Source of the DNA: Geodermatophilus siccatus
Lineage (GTDB): Bacteria > Actinomycetota > Actinomycetes > Mycobacteriales > Geodermatophilaceae
NCBI RefSeq assembly: GCF_900103785.1
Contig: NZ_FNHE01000001.1
Location: 461,064 to 525,063 of the forward strand
Direction: 5' to 3'
DNA length: 64,000 nucleotides
The position numbers and the translations under genes are program-made. This document shows, piece after piece, positions 25,954 to 34,971 of the stretch. The notes below the pieces were generated by a model that made no database searches, was not told where the DNA came from, and saw only the letters and a list, made by a program, of their open reading frames with translations. Each line of letters begins with the position of its first letter. The stretch's first letter is position 1.

Positions 25954-26844
25954 TCAGGACGGGACCGACTCCCGGCAGCCGGACTGCAGCGCGCGGGCAG
26001 CGGTCGCCAGCACCGCGACGACGTCGCGCGCGAAGCCGACGTCGCACGGGTGCGTCCCGCCGGTCACCACGGTCGCCTCCAGCTCGTCGACCGCCGCGGA
26101 GAACGACTCGACCGGGCTCTCGGTGTCCGGCAGCAGCACCAGCCGGCCGGCGTCCCCGTGCACGAAGAACTCGATGCCCGTCGACATCGGCGCCACGGTG
26201 TGCGAGAGCGTCACCGTCGAGGAGACGCCGGGCGTGGCGTGCTGCAGCACCAGGTGCACGGTGTCCCCCGCGCCTGCCCCGGCCTGCACGGACACCACCG
26301 GGCCCAGCGTGGGCAGCAGCAGGGACAGCGCGTGCGGGCCGATGTCCCACAGCGCGCCGTGCTCGCGCCGCCAGGCCGAGTCGAAGGGGCTGCCGGCCAG
26401 CGCGCTCAGCCACGAGCCGGCGCCACCGGCGAGCCGGGTGCGGGCGGCCTGGGCCATCCAGGTCGACGTCCCGGCCTGGAAGCGGAAGGTGAAGAACACG
26501 ACCGAGGCGACCCCCGCGGAGCGCACCGCGGCGACCACCCGGTCGGCCTCGTCGAGCGAGAGCCCGATGGGCTTCTCCAGCAGCAGGTGCTTCCCGGCGG
26601 CCGCGGCCTGCTCGGCCAGCCCGACCTGCACCGACGGCGGGACGGCGATCGCCACGGCGTCGACCTGGTCGAGCAGCGCGGCCAGGTCCGAGAACCCGGG
26701 GACGTCGAACTCCGCGCCGATCGCCTCGGCCTTGGACAGGTCGCGGCCCCAGACGCCCACCAGCTCGGCGCTCGGGTGCTCGACGAGGGCGGCCGCGTGG
26801 ACCGTCCGCGCCCAGTGGCCGGTGCCGAGCACCCCGAAGCGCAC
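25954..26844 (-). CDS. Gfo/Idh/MocA family NAD(P)-dependent oxidoreductase
   Basis: The 296-residue protein has the N-terminal Rossmann motif GVLGTGHWA, AIAVPPS, and the signature LLLEKPIGLS whose Lys is the usual catalytic residue, then a C-terminal alpha/beta domain (WDIGPHALSLL; catalytic-type His in GPHAL). Such enzymes oxidise or reduce sugars, inositols or related polyols; substrate unknown. The GTG at 26844 lies two bases beyond the upp stop, so it is co-transcribed with uracil phosphoribosyltransferase. Confidence 0.85.
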   Translation of the reverse strand: MRFGVLGTGHWARTVHAAALVEHPSAELVGVWGRDLSKAEAIGAEFDVPGFSDLAALLDQVDAVAIAVPPSVQVGLAEQAAAAGKHLLLEKPIGLSLDEADRVVAAVRSAGVASVVFFTFRFQAGTSTWMAQAARTRLAGGAGSWLSALAGSPFDSAWRREHGALWDIGPHALSLLLPTLGPVVSVQAGAGAGDTVHLVLQHATPGVSSTVTLSHTVAPMSTGIEFFVHGDAGRLVLLPDTESPVESFSAAVDELEATVVTGGTHPCDVGFARDVVAVLATAARALQSGCRESVPS

Positions 26845-26846
26845 GG

Positions 26847-27470
26847 TCAGACCGCCCCGAACTGGCGGTCGCCCGCGTCCCCGAGGCCCGGGACGATGTA
26901 GGCCTTGTCGTTGAGCCCCTCGTCGACCGAGGCGGTGAACACCCGCAGCGGCAGCCCGCTCTCCTCGAGCCGGCGCAGGCCCTCCGGGGCGGCCAGCGCG
27001 CACAGCACGGTGATCGAGGTGGCGCCGCGCTCGGTCAGCAGCCCGCAGCAGTGCACCAGCGACCCGCCGGTGGCCAGCATCGGGTCGAGCACGAAGACCT
27101 CCCGGTCGACCAGCGACGCCGGCAGCGAGGCCATGTACGCCTCGGGCTGGAAGGTCACCTCGTTGCGGGCCAGGCCGACGAAGCCCATCTGCGACTCCGG
27201 CAGCATCCCGTGCGCCGTGTCGGCCATCCCGAGCCCGGCCCGCAGCACCGGCACGATCAGCGGCGGCGCGGCCAGCCGGTAGCCGGTCGTGTCGGTGACC
27301 GGCGTGGTGATCGGCTCCTCGGCGACGGGCAGGTCCCGGGTGGCCTCGTAGACCAGCATCTGGGTCAGCTCCGCCAGGGCCGCGCGGAACGCCGCGTTGT
27401 CGGTCCGCTCGTCGCGCATGCGGGTCAGACGGGCACGGGCCAGCGGGTGGTCCACGACGGTGAGCTGCAC
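26847..27470 (-). CDS. upp: Uracil phosphoribosyltransferase
   Basis: Upp salvages uracil with PRPP to make UMP. The 207-residue length equals that of the mycobacterial enzyme. Motifs: [18 protein letters not shown] at the start, [14 protein letters not shown], the PRPP loop [10 protein letters not shown], and the C-terminal uracil loop [15 protein letters not shown]. Of two nearby GTG codons, 27470 is chosen because the protein then starts [11 protein letters not shown] as in relatives and because TACCGT lies 7 nt upstream (leaderless type). It sits among other nucleoside salvage genes. Confidence 0.95.
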   Translation of the reverse strand: MQLTVVDHPLARARLTRMRDERTDNAAFRAALAELTQMLVYEATRDLPVAEEPITTPVTDTTGYRLAAPPLIVPVLRAGLGMADTAHGMLPESQMGFVGLARNEVTFQPEAYMASLPASLVDREVFVLDPMLATGGSLVHCCGLLTERGATSITVLCALAAPEGLRRLEESGLPLRVFTASVDEGLNDKAYIVPGLGDAGDRQFGAV

Positions 27471-27477
27471 GCGCGAC

Positions 27478-27483
27478 ACGGTA
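27478..27483 (-). promoter_or_regulatory. -10 hexamer, leaderless-type, for upp
   Basis: Reads TACCGT on the minus strand, 7 nt before the GTG at 27470. Confidence 0.5.
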
Positions 27484-27639
27484 GCGGCCCGGTGGACCCC
27501 GGCTGCCGGCGCTGGCACCATCCCCGCCGTGACGACGACGCAGGGGTGGCGCCGCCGGTAGGTGGCTGCCCACGTCGTCCGGCCCACCCGTCCCCGGTGG
27601 GCCGCGCACCCGGTCCACCTCCGTCCGAGGAGACCGCCC

Positions 27640-27711
27640 GTGCCCCCCATCGAGCTCGGACCCCTGCCCGGCGAGCAGCCCACCCCGCGACCCACCGAGG
27701 AGCTGCGGTGA
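27640..27711 (+). CDS. Possible 23-residue leader peptide coupled to the methyltransferase
   Basis: GTG at 27640 has CCGAGGAG with 7-nt spacing and opens a 23-codon frame ([20 protein letters not shown]...) whose TGA overlaps the GTG of the following gene by four bases. The good ribosome-binding site and the overlap are the only evidence; composition is Pro/Glu-rich and I recognise no family. It may be a small protein or a device for translational coupling. Confidence 0.4.
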   Translation: MPPIELGPLPGEQPTPRPTEELR

Positions 27712-28463
27712 GCGAGCTGCGCGGCGCGACCGACATCGGGGACTTCCTGGTCAGCGCCCGGTCGTTCGACGAGTACCGCGCGATGTTCGCCCTGACCGAC
27801 GCCGACCTGCACGGCCGGGTCCTCGACTGCCCCGGCGGTGGCGCCTCGTTCACCGCGGCGGCCCGGGCCCGCGGCACCGCGGCGTTCGCGGTGGACCCGG
27901 TCTACGCGAGCCCACCGCGCGAGCTCGTGGCCCGTCTCGACGCGGAGCTGGCCCGCGGCAGCGCCTGGGCCACCGCCAACGCCGAGCGCTACGTCTGGGA
28001 CCACTACGGCGACCCCGCCGGCCACGCGCGGCTCCGGGCGGAGTCGGCGGCGGTCTTCGCGCGCGACCTGGCCGCGTGCCCGGGACGCCACGTGGCGGCC
28101 GCCCTGCCGCACCTGCCGTTCACCGACGGCGCCTTCGACCTGGTCCTCTCCTCGCACCTGCTGTTCACCTACGCCGACCGGCTGGACGCCGGGTTCCACG
28201 TCGCCGCCCTGCGCGAGATGGCCCGCGTGGGCGCCGAGGTGCGCGTCTACCCGGTGGTCGACCAGGCCGGCCGGGCCCTGCCCGACCTGCTGGCCTCCGT
28301 GCTGGCCGAGCTCGGCGGGGCCGGGGTGGAGGCGGAGGTCCAGGACGTCCCCTACGAGTTCCAGCGCGGCGCGCGCAGCATGCTGCGCCTCCGGTCGGCT
28401 CCCACCCGCACGGGTGTGCGGGGCGCGGGGGCACCGGGGTCGGGAGGGAGAATGCGCCCATGA
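27708..28463 (+). CDS. Class I SAM-dependent methyltransferase
   Basis: The 251-residue cytoplasmic protein shows a Rossmann-type SAM site ([15 protein letters not shown], motif I), an acidic residue at the end of strand 2 (AFAVDP), and post-motif segments [20 protein letters not shown] and [15 protein letters not shown]. It lacks a recognisable substrate domain; substrate unknown. The GTG start at 27708 has GAGGAG with about 6-nt spacing, and a short upstream frame ends in overlap with it. Its stop overlaps the deoC start by ATGA, although a leaderless-type promoter also lies inside its 3' end, so deoC may be expressed separately. Confidence 0.8.
   Translation: MSELRGATDIGDFLVSARSFDEYRAMFALTDADLHGRVLDCPGGGASFTAAARARGTAAFAVDPVYASPPRELVARLDAELARGSAWATANAERYVWDHYGDPAGHARLRAESAAVFARDLAACPGRHVAAALPHLPFTDGAFDLVLSSHLLFTYADRLDAGFHVAALREMARVGAEVRVYPVVDQAGRALPDLLASVLAELGGAGVEAEVQDVPYEFQRGARSMLRLRSAPTRTGVRGAGAPGSGGRMRP
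28448..28453 (+). promoter_or_regulatory. -10 hexamer, leaderless-type, internal promoter for deoC
   Basis: GAGAAT ends 6 nt before the deoC ATG and lies within the end of the methyltransferase gene. Confidence 0.4.
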
Positions 28464-29455
28464 CCCACGTGCTCGACCCCGATGCGCCGGCGGCGGCGAT
28501 CCCGCCGCGGCGCGAGCCCCTGGCGCCGTACCGCGACGTGACCCGCTCCGACGCCGCCTTCCGGGCCTTCCTGCACGGGCTGCCCGGCGTGGACCAGGTC
28601 GGCGCCGAGTCGCGGGTCGCCGTCCTGGGCACCCGGTCGATCAAGACGACCGCCAAGGCCTGGGCTCTCGACGCCGCCATCTCCATGGTCGACCTGACGA
28701 CCCTCGAGGGCTCCGACACCCCGGGGAAGGTGCGCAGCCTGGCGGCCAAGGCGCGCCGTCCCGACCCGGGCGACCCGAGCTGCCCCCAGGTGGCCGCCGT
28801 CTGCGTCTACGGCGACCTCGCCGGCGTCGCCCGCGACGCCCTGCAGGGCACCGGCATCCACGTCGCCGCCGTCGCCACCGCCTTCCCCAGCGGCCGGGCC
28901 AGCCGGGCGGTCAAGCTCGCCGACGTGCGGGACGCCGTGGCCAACGGCGCCGACGAGATCGACATGGTCATCGACCGCGGCGCGTTCCTGGCCGGCCGCT
29001 ACCTCGACGTCTACGACGAGATCGTGGCCGTCAAGGACGCCTGCGGGGACGCGCACCTCAAGGTCATCCTCGAGACCGGCGAGCTGGTCACCCTCGACAA
29101 CGTCCGCCGCGCCTCCTGGCTGGCGATGCTCGCCGGCGGCGACTTCATCAAGACCTCCACCGGCAAGGTCTCCCCCGCGGCCACCCTGCCGGTCTGCCTG
29201 GTGATGCTCGAGGCGGTCCGCGACTTCCGCGCCGCCACCGGCCGCCAGGTCGGCGTCAAGCCCGCCGGCGGCATCCGGACGACGAAGGACGCGATCAAGC
29301 ACCTGGTCCTCGTCAACGAGGTCGCCGGGCCCGGCTGGCTCTCCCCCGACTGGTTCCGCTTCGGCGCCTCCAGCCTGCTCAACGACCTGCTCCTGCAGCG
29401 GCAGAAGCTGCGCACCGGCCACTACTCCGGCCCCGACCACGTGAGCGTCGACTGA
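28460..29455 (+). CDS. deoC: Deoxyribose-phosphate aldolase
   Basis: DeoC splits 2-deoxyribose-5-phosphate into glyceraldehyde-3-phosphate and acetaldehyde. At 331 residues it is of the longer actinobacterial/eukaryote-like class (E. coli enzyme about 260). Visible motifs: [53 protein letters not shown], the Schiff-base Lys in [11 protein letters not shown], and [11 protein letters not shown]. It leads a run with two aldehyde dehydrogenase genes, the next starting two bases after its stop. That arrangement suggests that the acetaldehyde is oxidised at once. It completes the route fed by DeoA and PNP elsewhere in the window. Confidence 0.95.
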   Translation: MTHVLDPDAPAAAIPPRREPLAPYRDVTRSDAAFRAFLHGLPGVDQVGAESRVAVLGTRSIKTTAKAWALDAAISMVDLTTLEGSDTPGKVRSLAAKARRPDPGDPSCPQVAAVCVYGDLAGVARDALQGTGIHVAAVATAFPSGRASRAVKLADVRDAVANGADEIDMVIDRGAFLAGRYLDVYDEIVAVKDACGDAHLKVILETGELVTLDNVRRASWLAMLAGGDFIKTSTGKVSPAATLPVCLVMLEAVRDFRAATGRQVGVKPAGGIRTTKDAIKHLVLVNEVAGPGWLSPDWFRFGASSLLNDLLLQRQKLRTGHYSGPDHVSVD

Positions 29456-29457
29456 CC

Positions 29458-30900
29458 ATGACCAGCCTGTTCGAGTACGCCCCCGCGCCCGAGTCGCGCT
29501 CCATCGTCGACGTCGCGCCGTCCTACGGCCTGTTCGTCGACGGCGAGTTCGTCGACGGCTCCGGCACCCCCTTGAAGACCGTCAACCCGGCGACGGAGGA
29601 GGTGCTCTCCGAGGTCGCCACCGCCACCGACGCCGACGTCGACCGCGCCGTCCGCGCCGCCCGCCGCGCGTTCACCCGCGTCTGGGGACCGATGCGCCCG
29701 GCCGACCGCGGCAAGTACCTGTTCCGCATCGCCCGGCTGCTGCAGGAGCGGGCCCGCGAGTTCGCCGTCCTGGAGTCCCTGGACAACGGCAAGCCGATCC
29801 GGGAGTCCCGCGACGTCGACGTCCCCCTGGCCGCGGCGCACTTCTTCTACCACGCGGGCTGGGCCGACAAGCTGGACTGGGCGGGCCTGGGGCCGGGCCC
29901 GCGGCCGCTGGGCGTGGCCGGTCAGGTCATCCCGTGGAACTTCCCGCTGCTCATGCTGGCGTGGAAGGTCGCCCCGGCACTGGCCACCGGCAACACCGTC
30001 GTCCTCAAGCCGGCCGAGACCACCCCGCTGACCGCGCTGCTGTTCGCCGAGGTGTGCCGTCAGGCCGACCTGCCACCCGGCGTGGTCAACATCGTGACCG
30101 GTGCGGGCGACACCGGCCGGGCCGTCGTCGAGCACGAGGACGTCGACAAGGTCGCGTTCACCGGCTCGACCGAGGTGGGCCGGTCGATCGCCCGCGCCGT
30201 CGCCGGCACCCGCAAGAAGCTGACCCTCGAGCTCGGCGGCAAGGCGGCCAACATCGTCTTCGACGACGCCCCGATCGACCAGGCCGTCGAGGGCGTCGTG
30301 CAGGGCATCTTCTCCAACCAGGGCCACGTGTGCTGCGCCGGCAGCCGGCTGCTGGTGCAGGAGTCGGTGCACGACGAGGTCATCGCCTCGCTGCAGCGGC
30401 GGATCGGCACGCTGCGCCTGGGCGACCCGCTGGACAAGAACACCGACATCGGCGCGATCAACTCCGCCGAGCAGCTCGCGCGCATCCGGGAGCTGTCCGA
30501 CGTCGGCGAGGCCGAGGGCGCGTCGAGGTGGCAGCCGGCCTGCGAGCTGCCCGAGCGCGGCTACTGGTTCCCGCCGACGGTGTTCACCGACGTCTCCCCC
30601 GCCCACCGCATCGCCCGCGACGAGGTCTTCGGCCCGGTGCTCTCGGTGCTGACCTTCCGGACGCCCGACGAGGCCGTGGCCAAGGCGAACAACACCACGT
30701 ACGGGCTCTCGGCCGGCATCTGGACCGAGAAGGGCTCCCGGATCCTCGCGATCGCCGACCGGCTGCGCGCCGGCGTGGTCTGGGCCAACACCTTCAACCA
30801 GTTCGACCCGACGTCGCCCTTCGGCGGCTACAAGCAGTCCGGCTACGGCCGCGAGGGCGGCCGCCACGGGCTGGCCGCGTACCTGGAGGGTGCCCGGTGA
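29458..30900 (+). CDS. NAD-dependent aldehyde dehydrogenase
   Basis: This 480-residue member of the ALDH superfamily oxidises aldehydes to acids. It has the cofactor block GQVIPWNFPLLML, Lys in VLKPAETTPLTA, the Rossmann FTGSTEVGRSIA, catalytic Glu in LELGGKAANIV (about residue 258), and the catalytic Cys pair NQGHVCCAGSR (about 292-293). Position after deoC makes acetaldehyde a likely substrate (inference). The ATG is two bases after the deoC stop. Its own stop overlaps the GTG of the shorter ALDH-like gene. Compare that neighbour, which has lost these catalytic residues. Confidence 0.92.
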   Translation: MTSLFEYAPAPESRSIVDVAPSYGLFVDGEFVDGSGTPLKTVNPATEEVLSEVATATDADVDRAVRAARRAFTRVWGPMRPADRGKYLFRIARLLQERAREFAVLESLDNGKPIRESRDVDVPLAAAHFFYHAGWADKLDWAGLGPGPRPLGVAGQVIPWNFPLLMLAWKVAPALATGNTVVLKPAETTPLTALLFAEVCRQADLPPGVVNIVTGAGDTGRAVVEHEDVDKVAFTGSTEVGRSIARAVAGTRKKLTLELGGKAANIVFDDAPIDQAVEGVVQGIFSNQGHVCCAGSRLLVQESVHDEVIASLQRRIGTLRLGDPLDKNTDIGAINSAEQLARIRELSDVGEAEGASRWQPACELPERGYWFPPTVFTDVSPAHRIARDEVFGPVLSVLTFRTPDEAVAKANNTTYGLSAGIWTEKGSRILAIADRLRAGVVWANTFNQFDPTSPFGGYKQSGYGREGGRHGLAAYLEGAR

Positions 30901-31766
30901 GCACTGATCGTCTCGCCGTCCGCAAGACGTACAAGCTGTACGTGAACGGCGCTTTCCCGCGCTCGGAGTCCGGCCGCACCTACGCGGTCACCGACGCCAA
31001 GGGCGCCTTCCTCGCCAACGCCGCGTGGGCCTCGCGCAAGGACGCCCGGGACGCCGTCGTCGCCGCCCGCGCCGCAGCCGGGAAGTGGTCGGGCGCCACC
31101 GCCTACAACCGCGGCCAGGTGCTGTACCGGGTGGCCGAGGTGATGGAGGGCCGGCACGCCCAGTTCTGCGAGGAGGTCGCGGCCGGGGAGGGCCTGTCGT
31201 CGTCCAGGGCGCGGGCCGCCGTCGACGCCGCCATCGACCGCTGGGTCTGGTACGCCGGGTGGACCGACAAGCTCGGCGCCGTCCTCGGCGCGGCCAACCC
31301 GGTCGCCGGGCCGTACTTCGACTTCTCGGTGCCCGAGCCCACCGGCGTCGTCGCCGTCCTCGCGCCGCAGCGCTCCTCGCTGCTCGGCCTGGTCAGCGTG
31401 CTCGCCCCCGTGCTGGCAGGCGGCAACACCGCCGTCGTCGTCACGTCGCGGACCCGTCCGCTGCCCGCCGTCACCCTCGGCGAGGTGCTGGCCACCAGCG
31501 ACGTCCCGGCCGGGGTGGTCAACCTGCTCACCGGGGACGCCGAGGAGATCGGCCCGTGGCTGGCCGAGCACGACGACGTCGACGCCATCGACCTCACCGG
31601 CGCCCCCGCCGGCTGCGCGATGGAGCTCGAGCGCCTCGCCGCGGGCAGCATCAAGCGGGTCGTGCGGCCGCCGGCCGAGGAACCGGACTGGTCGGCCGAC
31701 CCGGGCCTGACCCGGCTGACCCCGTTCCTGGAGACGAAGACGGTGTGGCACCCCATGGGCCTGTGA
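30897..31766 (+). CDS. Truncated aldehyde dehydrogenase-like protein without catalytic domain
   Basis: The 289-residue protein has the ALDH N-terminal half: YKLYVNGAFPRSESGRTYAV, a coenzyme-binding PTGVVAVLAPQRSSLLGLV in place of the usual PWNFP block, and DVDAIDLTGA where FTGSTEVG is expected. The Glu (ELGG) and Cys (GQxC) of ALDH are absent, and the chain jumps to a conserved-looking end, FLETKTVWHPMGL. The reading frame is intact, start GTG overlaps the previous stop, and codon use is normal, so this is not an obvious pseudogene. It may be a non-catalytic partner of the full-length enzyme (inference). Confidence 0.82.
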   Translation: MSTDRLAVRKTYKLYVNGAFPRSESGRTYAVTDAKGAFLANAAWASRKDARDAVVAARAAAGKWSGATAYNRGQVLYRVAEVMEGRHAQFCEEVAAGEGLSSSRARAAVDAAIDRWVWYAGWTDKLGAVLGAANPVAGPYFDFSVPEPTGVVAVLAPQRSSLLGLVSVLAPVLAGGNTAVVVTSRTRPLPAVTLGEVLATSDVPAGVVNLLTGDAEEIGPWLAEHDDVDAIDLTGAPAGCAMELERLAAGSIKRVVRPPAEEPDWSADPGLTRLTPFLETKTVWHPMGL

Positions 31767-31769
31767 ACG

Positions 31770-31822
31770 GCCCCGTCCCGGGTCCACCCTGAGCTCGCGG
31801 AGGGTGGGGAGGACGGGGTCCT
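31770..31822 (+). terminator. Terminator-like intergenic repeat after the deoC operon
   Basis: GGCCCCGTCCCGGGTCCACC and AGGGTGGGGAGGACGGGGTC pair in the outer and inner stem around a TGAGCTCGCGG centre. It belongs to the family found at several gene ends here. Confidence 0.6.
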
Positions 31823-31879
31823 GCACCTGGCACCCCACGGGCCTCCAGAACCCCGGGGCGCGCTCCCAGGGGGAGCGGG

Positions 31880-31885
31880 CAGGAT
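31880..31885 (+). promoter_or_regulatory. -10 hexamer, leaderless-type, for the acidic duplicated protein
   Basis: CAGGAT ends 6 nt before the GTG at 31892. Confidence 0.4.
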
Positions 31886-31891
31886 GGGCGC

Positions 31892-33313
31892 GTGGCCCGG
31901 CCCAGCATCGTCCCCATCGCCCTCACCGTCGACGACCGCACCGGCTTCACCCTGTGGGCTCCGCCGTGGGAGGAGGACGGTGAGGAGTGGCAGGCCTTCC
32001 TCGGCACCTCCGAGGACGACCGGGCGCGCGTGCACCTCTTCCCGACCCCGGACGCGCTGGCCGCGTTCTGCCGCACCCGCACCGACCACGACCTCGCCGA
32101 CCACCCGGTCTGGCCGGTGGTGGTCGGGCTGGGCGCGGCCGACCTCACGCCCGACGACGACCACCGCTACGACCTCGACGGCGTCTACGACATCGCCGCC
32201 GAGAACCCCGACCGGTGGTCGGTCGAGGAGCTGGCCGCGACCATCGACATCGTCACCCGGCTGGCCGAGTGCCTCGACGTGGAGGACGACGACGCCGACG
32301 ACGAGCTGACCGACACCGACGACGAGCCGGACGTCGACGACGACATCGAGCTCGAGCGCCGGGCCGACGGCGCCGTCGCCCGCGGCGGGGAGTTCGGCGC
32401 ACTCGCCGAGCTCGTCTCCCGCCCCGAGATCGGCTCGCTGGGGCTGGGCGTCGAGGCCTTCGTCGGCCGCTCGGGCGAGGACGCCTGGATCGGCGTCGGC
32501 AGCGCCCTCGACGACCTGTGGGAGGACGTCCTCGACGAGCTCGGCACGCACCTGGACTGGACCGGCGGCGGCACCGTCTCCCTCGACGACTACCCCTCTG
32601 CGGCGGAGGCCGACGAGGACGACTACGACGAGGACGACCTCGAGGACGACGCCGCGGCGGCTGCCCGCCCGGTGGGCGGCGCGACCGCGGCGGCCTCGGC
32701 CGGCGTCAGCACCATCGCCCGCCCGGGCCGCATGGCCGCGTCACCCGCGGAGGTCGCGAAGGCCGCCGAGTTCTGGGAGGCCGTCGGCATCCTGCCGGTG
32801 GAGGTCGTCGTGCCCGAGGGCGCCGGCCTCACGCTGCGCTGCTACGTCGAGGACCGGGCGCGCTTCCTCGGCCGTGACGGCGAGGTCTTCCTCTTCGGCT
32901 CCCCCGAGGACCTCACCCGCTTCTGCCGCGGCAGCGAGGCCCACGACCTCACCGAGATCGCCTCCTGGCCCGAGGTCGCCGACACCACCACGCCGCCGTT
33001 GCCGGCCGACCAGGACCGCTACGACCTCACCGAGACCAGCGAGGTGCTGGCCGAGGTCGCCGGCGGGGCGGGCGGGCTGGTCGACCACCGGGTGCTCGCC
33101 CAGCAGGTCGAGGGCGTGCGCGACATCGCCGAGTACGCCGGGCTGGCCCGCGTCGAGGAGCTGCTGCGCCCCGACGCGCCGCTCGGCCGCGCCGTCGCCC
33201 GCAGCGAGCGGGTCCCGGACACCCCGCTGCGCGCCGAGGACGCCGCCGCGCTGCGCCCCGCCTGGGACGAGGTCGTCACCGAGGTCAGCAGCGCGCTCGT
33301 CTTCCGCGACTGA
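31892..33313 (+). CDS. Acidic protein with an internally duplicated domain; function unknown
   Basis: The 473-residue cytoplasmic protein has two related modules. Residues about 36-100 read FLG...D..RVHLFPTPDALAAFCR, DHDLAD, WPVV and later RYDLDGVYDI. Residues about 320-385 read FLGRDGEVFLFGSPEDLTRFCR, AHDLTE, WPEV and RYDLTETSEV. Between them is a very acidic low-complexity stretch (Asp/Glu runs near residues 130-155 and 230-252) and a helical segment. Related actinobacterial proteins have been labelled primosomal protein, for which I see no basis in the sequence. Start GTG at 31892 is directly behind a leaderless-type hexamer. It converges with the helicase gene on a shared terminator. Confidence 0.75.
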   Translation: MARPSIVPIALTVDDRTGFTLWAPPWEEDGEEWQAFLGTSEDDRARVHLFPTPDALAAFCRTRTDHDLADHPVWPVVVGLGAADLTPDDDHRYDLDGVYDIAAENPDRWSVEELAATIDIVTRLAECLDVEDDDADDELTDTDDEPDVDDDIELERRADGAVARGGEFGALAELVSRPEIGSLGLGVEAFVGRSGEDAWIGVGSALDDLWEDVLDELGTHLDWTGGGTVSLDDYPSAAEADEDDYDEDDLEDDAAAAARPVGGATAAASAGVSTIARPGRMAASPAEVAKAAEFWEAVGILPVEVVVPEGAGLTLRCYVEDRARFLGRDGEVFLFGSPEDLTRFCRGSEAHDLTEIASWPEVADTTTPPLPADQDRYDLTETSEVLAEVAGGAGGLVDHRVLAQQVEGVRDIAEYAGLARVEELLRPDAPLGRAVARSERVPDTPLRAEDAAALRPAWDEVVTEVSSALVFRD

Positions 33314-33390
33314 CGGAGGACCGCCCTGGCCCCTCCGGCCACCGTCGTCCCCTCCCGTCGGTAGGGGTGGAGCGGCCGAGGTGCCCACGA

Positions 33391-33434
33391 ACGGCAGCGG
33401 CCGGCCCCGGGAAACCGGGACCGGCCGCTGCCGT
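33391..33434. terminator. Bidirectional terminator hairpin with GAAA loop
   Basis: Twenty-base arms (33391-33410 and 33415-33434) pair with a single G-U-compatible mismatch around a GAAA tetraloop, between convergent genes ending at 33313 and 33451. Confidence 0.85.
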
Positions 33435-33450
33435 CTGTCAGGGGTGGAGC

Positions 33451-34971
33451 TCAGTCCGCCGAGCGCTCGGGGCGACGGCCCTGGCCGCGGTACGGGCTGG
33501 AGCGCCGCTCGCCGCGCTCGCCGTAGGAGCGCTCGCCGGTGCCGCGGGACCGCTCGCCGTACGCCGGGCGATCGCCGTACGCCGGACGGTCGCCGTCGCG
33601 GCGCGGCCGCTCCCCGTGGGGACGGCGCGGCCGGTCGCCGTCGCGGCGCGGACGGTCACCGTCGCGTCGGGGACGCCGGCCACCGGGGCCTCCGGAGGGA
33701 CGCCGGGACTCGCGCACCGGGCGCTCCACCGGCGCCACGTGCACACCGCTGGCGACGAGCTCGGCGATCGGGGCGTCGCCCGGACGGATCCGGGAGACGA
33801 CCGGCTCCACCTTGGCCTGGCGGAACCGGCGCTTGGCCTGGCCCACCTGGTCGGGCAGCAGCAGCGAGACCACGACACCGCGGGCGCCGGCGCGGGCGGT
33901 GCGGCCCGAGCGGTGCAGGTAGGTCTTGTGGTCCGCCGGCGGGTCGTAGTGCACCACCAGCGAGACGTCGTCGACGTGGATGCCGCGGGCGGCGACGTCG
34001 GTGGCGACCAGCACCGGGCTGCGGGCGTCGGTGAACGCCTCCAGCGCACGGCGACGGGCACCCTGCGGCAGCCCGCCGTGGATCGCCTCGGCCTTGATGC
34101 CGGCGGCCTGCAGGTTGCCGGCCAGCCGGTCGGCGCCGTGCTGCGTGCGCACGAAGACGAGGGTGCGGCCCGGGCGGGCGGCCATCTCCTCGGCGATCTG
34201 CAGCTTGTCGCGGAAGGCGACGCTGTAGGCCAGGTGCTCGGCCGGCGGGGCGTCGTCCCCTGGGCGCTTGACCTCGTGCCGCGCCGGGTCTTTGAGGTAC
34301 CGGCGGACCAGGGTGTCGACCTCGCCGTCCAGCGTGGCCGAGAACAGCAGCCGCTGGGCGTCGGGACGGGTCTGGTCGAGCAGCTCCTGCACGACCGGCA
34401 GGAAGCCGAGGTCGGACATGAAGTCGGCCTCGTCGATGACGGTGACCTCGACCTCGTCGAGGGTCGCCTCACCCTGGCCGATCAGGTCCTGCAGCCGGCC
34501 AGGGGTGGCGATGACCGCGTCCACGCCGCGGCGCAGCTGCTGGATCTGCCGGTACATCGAGGCGCCGCCGTACACGGTGGTCAGCTGGACGCCGATCGAC
34601 TGCCCGAGGGGCGCGAGGTTGTCGAAGACCTGCTGGGCCAGCTCGCGGGTCGGCACCAGGATCAGCCCGCGCGGGGCACGGCGGCCCCGGCGGACGTCGG
34701 CACCGAGGCGGGCGAGCATCGGCAGGCCGAAGGCCAGCGTCTTGCCCGAGCCGGTGGCGGCCTTGCCGAGCACGTCGCGCCCGGCGAGGGCGTCGGGCAG
34801 GGCGGAGGCCTGGATCGCGAAGGGGGTGCGGATGTCGCGCCGCTCGAGCGCGGTCACCAGCTGCTGGGGCAGGCCCAGCTGGGCGAAGGTCGGGCCGGCC
34901 GGCTCGGCCGGGACCTCGACCTCGGGGGTCTCAGGAGCGGTCTGGACGTCGACAGTGTCGAACGTGGTCAT
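33451..34971 (-). CDS. DEAD-box ATP-dependent RNA helicase with Arg-rich tail
   Basis: This 506-residue RNA-unwinding ATPase acts in RNA decay or ribosome assembly, often at low temperature. It has all core motifs: the Q-motif PFAIQASALPDALAG, ATGSGKT (I), PTRELAQQ (Ia), ATPGR, DEAD within VIDEADFM (II), SAT (III), VFVRTQHGAD (IV), ATDVAARGIHV (V) and HRSGRTARAG (VI). The last 100 residues are tandem Arg/Gly/Asp-rich repeats (RRDGDRP, YGDRP, YGERS), a probable RNA-binding disordered tail. ATG at 34971 lacks a clear Shine-Dalgarno sequence and is preceded by a leader of about 165 nt. Confidence 0.93.
   Translation of the reverse strand: MTTFDTVDVQTAPETPEVEVPAEPAGPTFAQLGLPQQLVTALERRDIRTPFAIQASALPDALAGRDVLGKAATGSGKTLAFGLPMLARLGADVRRGRRAPRGLILVPTRELAQQVFDNLAPLGQSIGVQLTTVYGGASMYRQIQQLRRGVDAVIATPGRLQDLIGQGEATLDEVEVTVIDEADFMSDLGFLPVVQELLDQTRPDAQRLLFSATLDGEVDTLVRRYLKDPARHEVKRPGDDAPPAEHLAYSVAFRDKLQIAEEMAARPGRTLVFVRTQHGADRLAGNLQAAGIKAEAIHGGLPQGARRRALEAFTDARSPVLVATDVAARGIHVDDVSLVVHYDPPADHKTYLHRSGRTARAGARGVVVSLLLPDQVGQAKRRFRQAKVEPVVSRIRPGDAPIAELVASGVHVAPVERPVRESRRPSGGPGGRRPRRDGDRPRRDGDRPRRPHGERPRRDGDRPAYGDRPAYGERSRGTGERSYGERGERRSSPYRGQGRRPERSAD

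Noticed and set aside
30897..31766. Calling the short ALDH a pseudogene
   Set aside because: The frame is uninterrupted, starts in overlap with the previous gene and ends in an ordered-looking segment, so decay is not shown.
33451..33760. CRISPR-like array from the repeated sequence at the helicase 3' end
   Set aside because: The repetition is in frame and encodes Arg/Asp/Gly-rich peptide repeats of the helicase tail; there are no uniform spacers.
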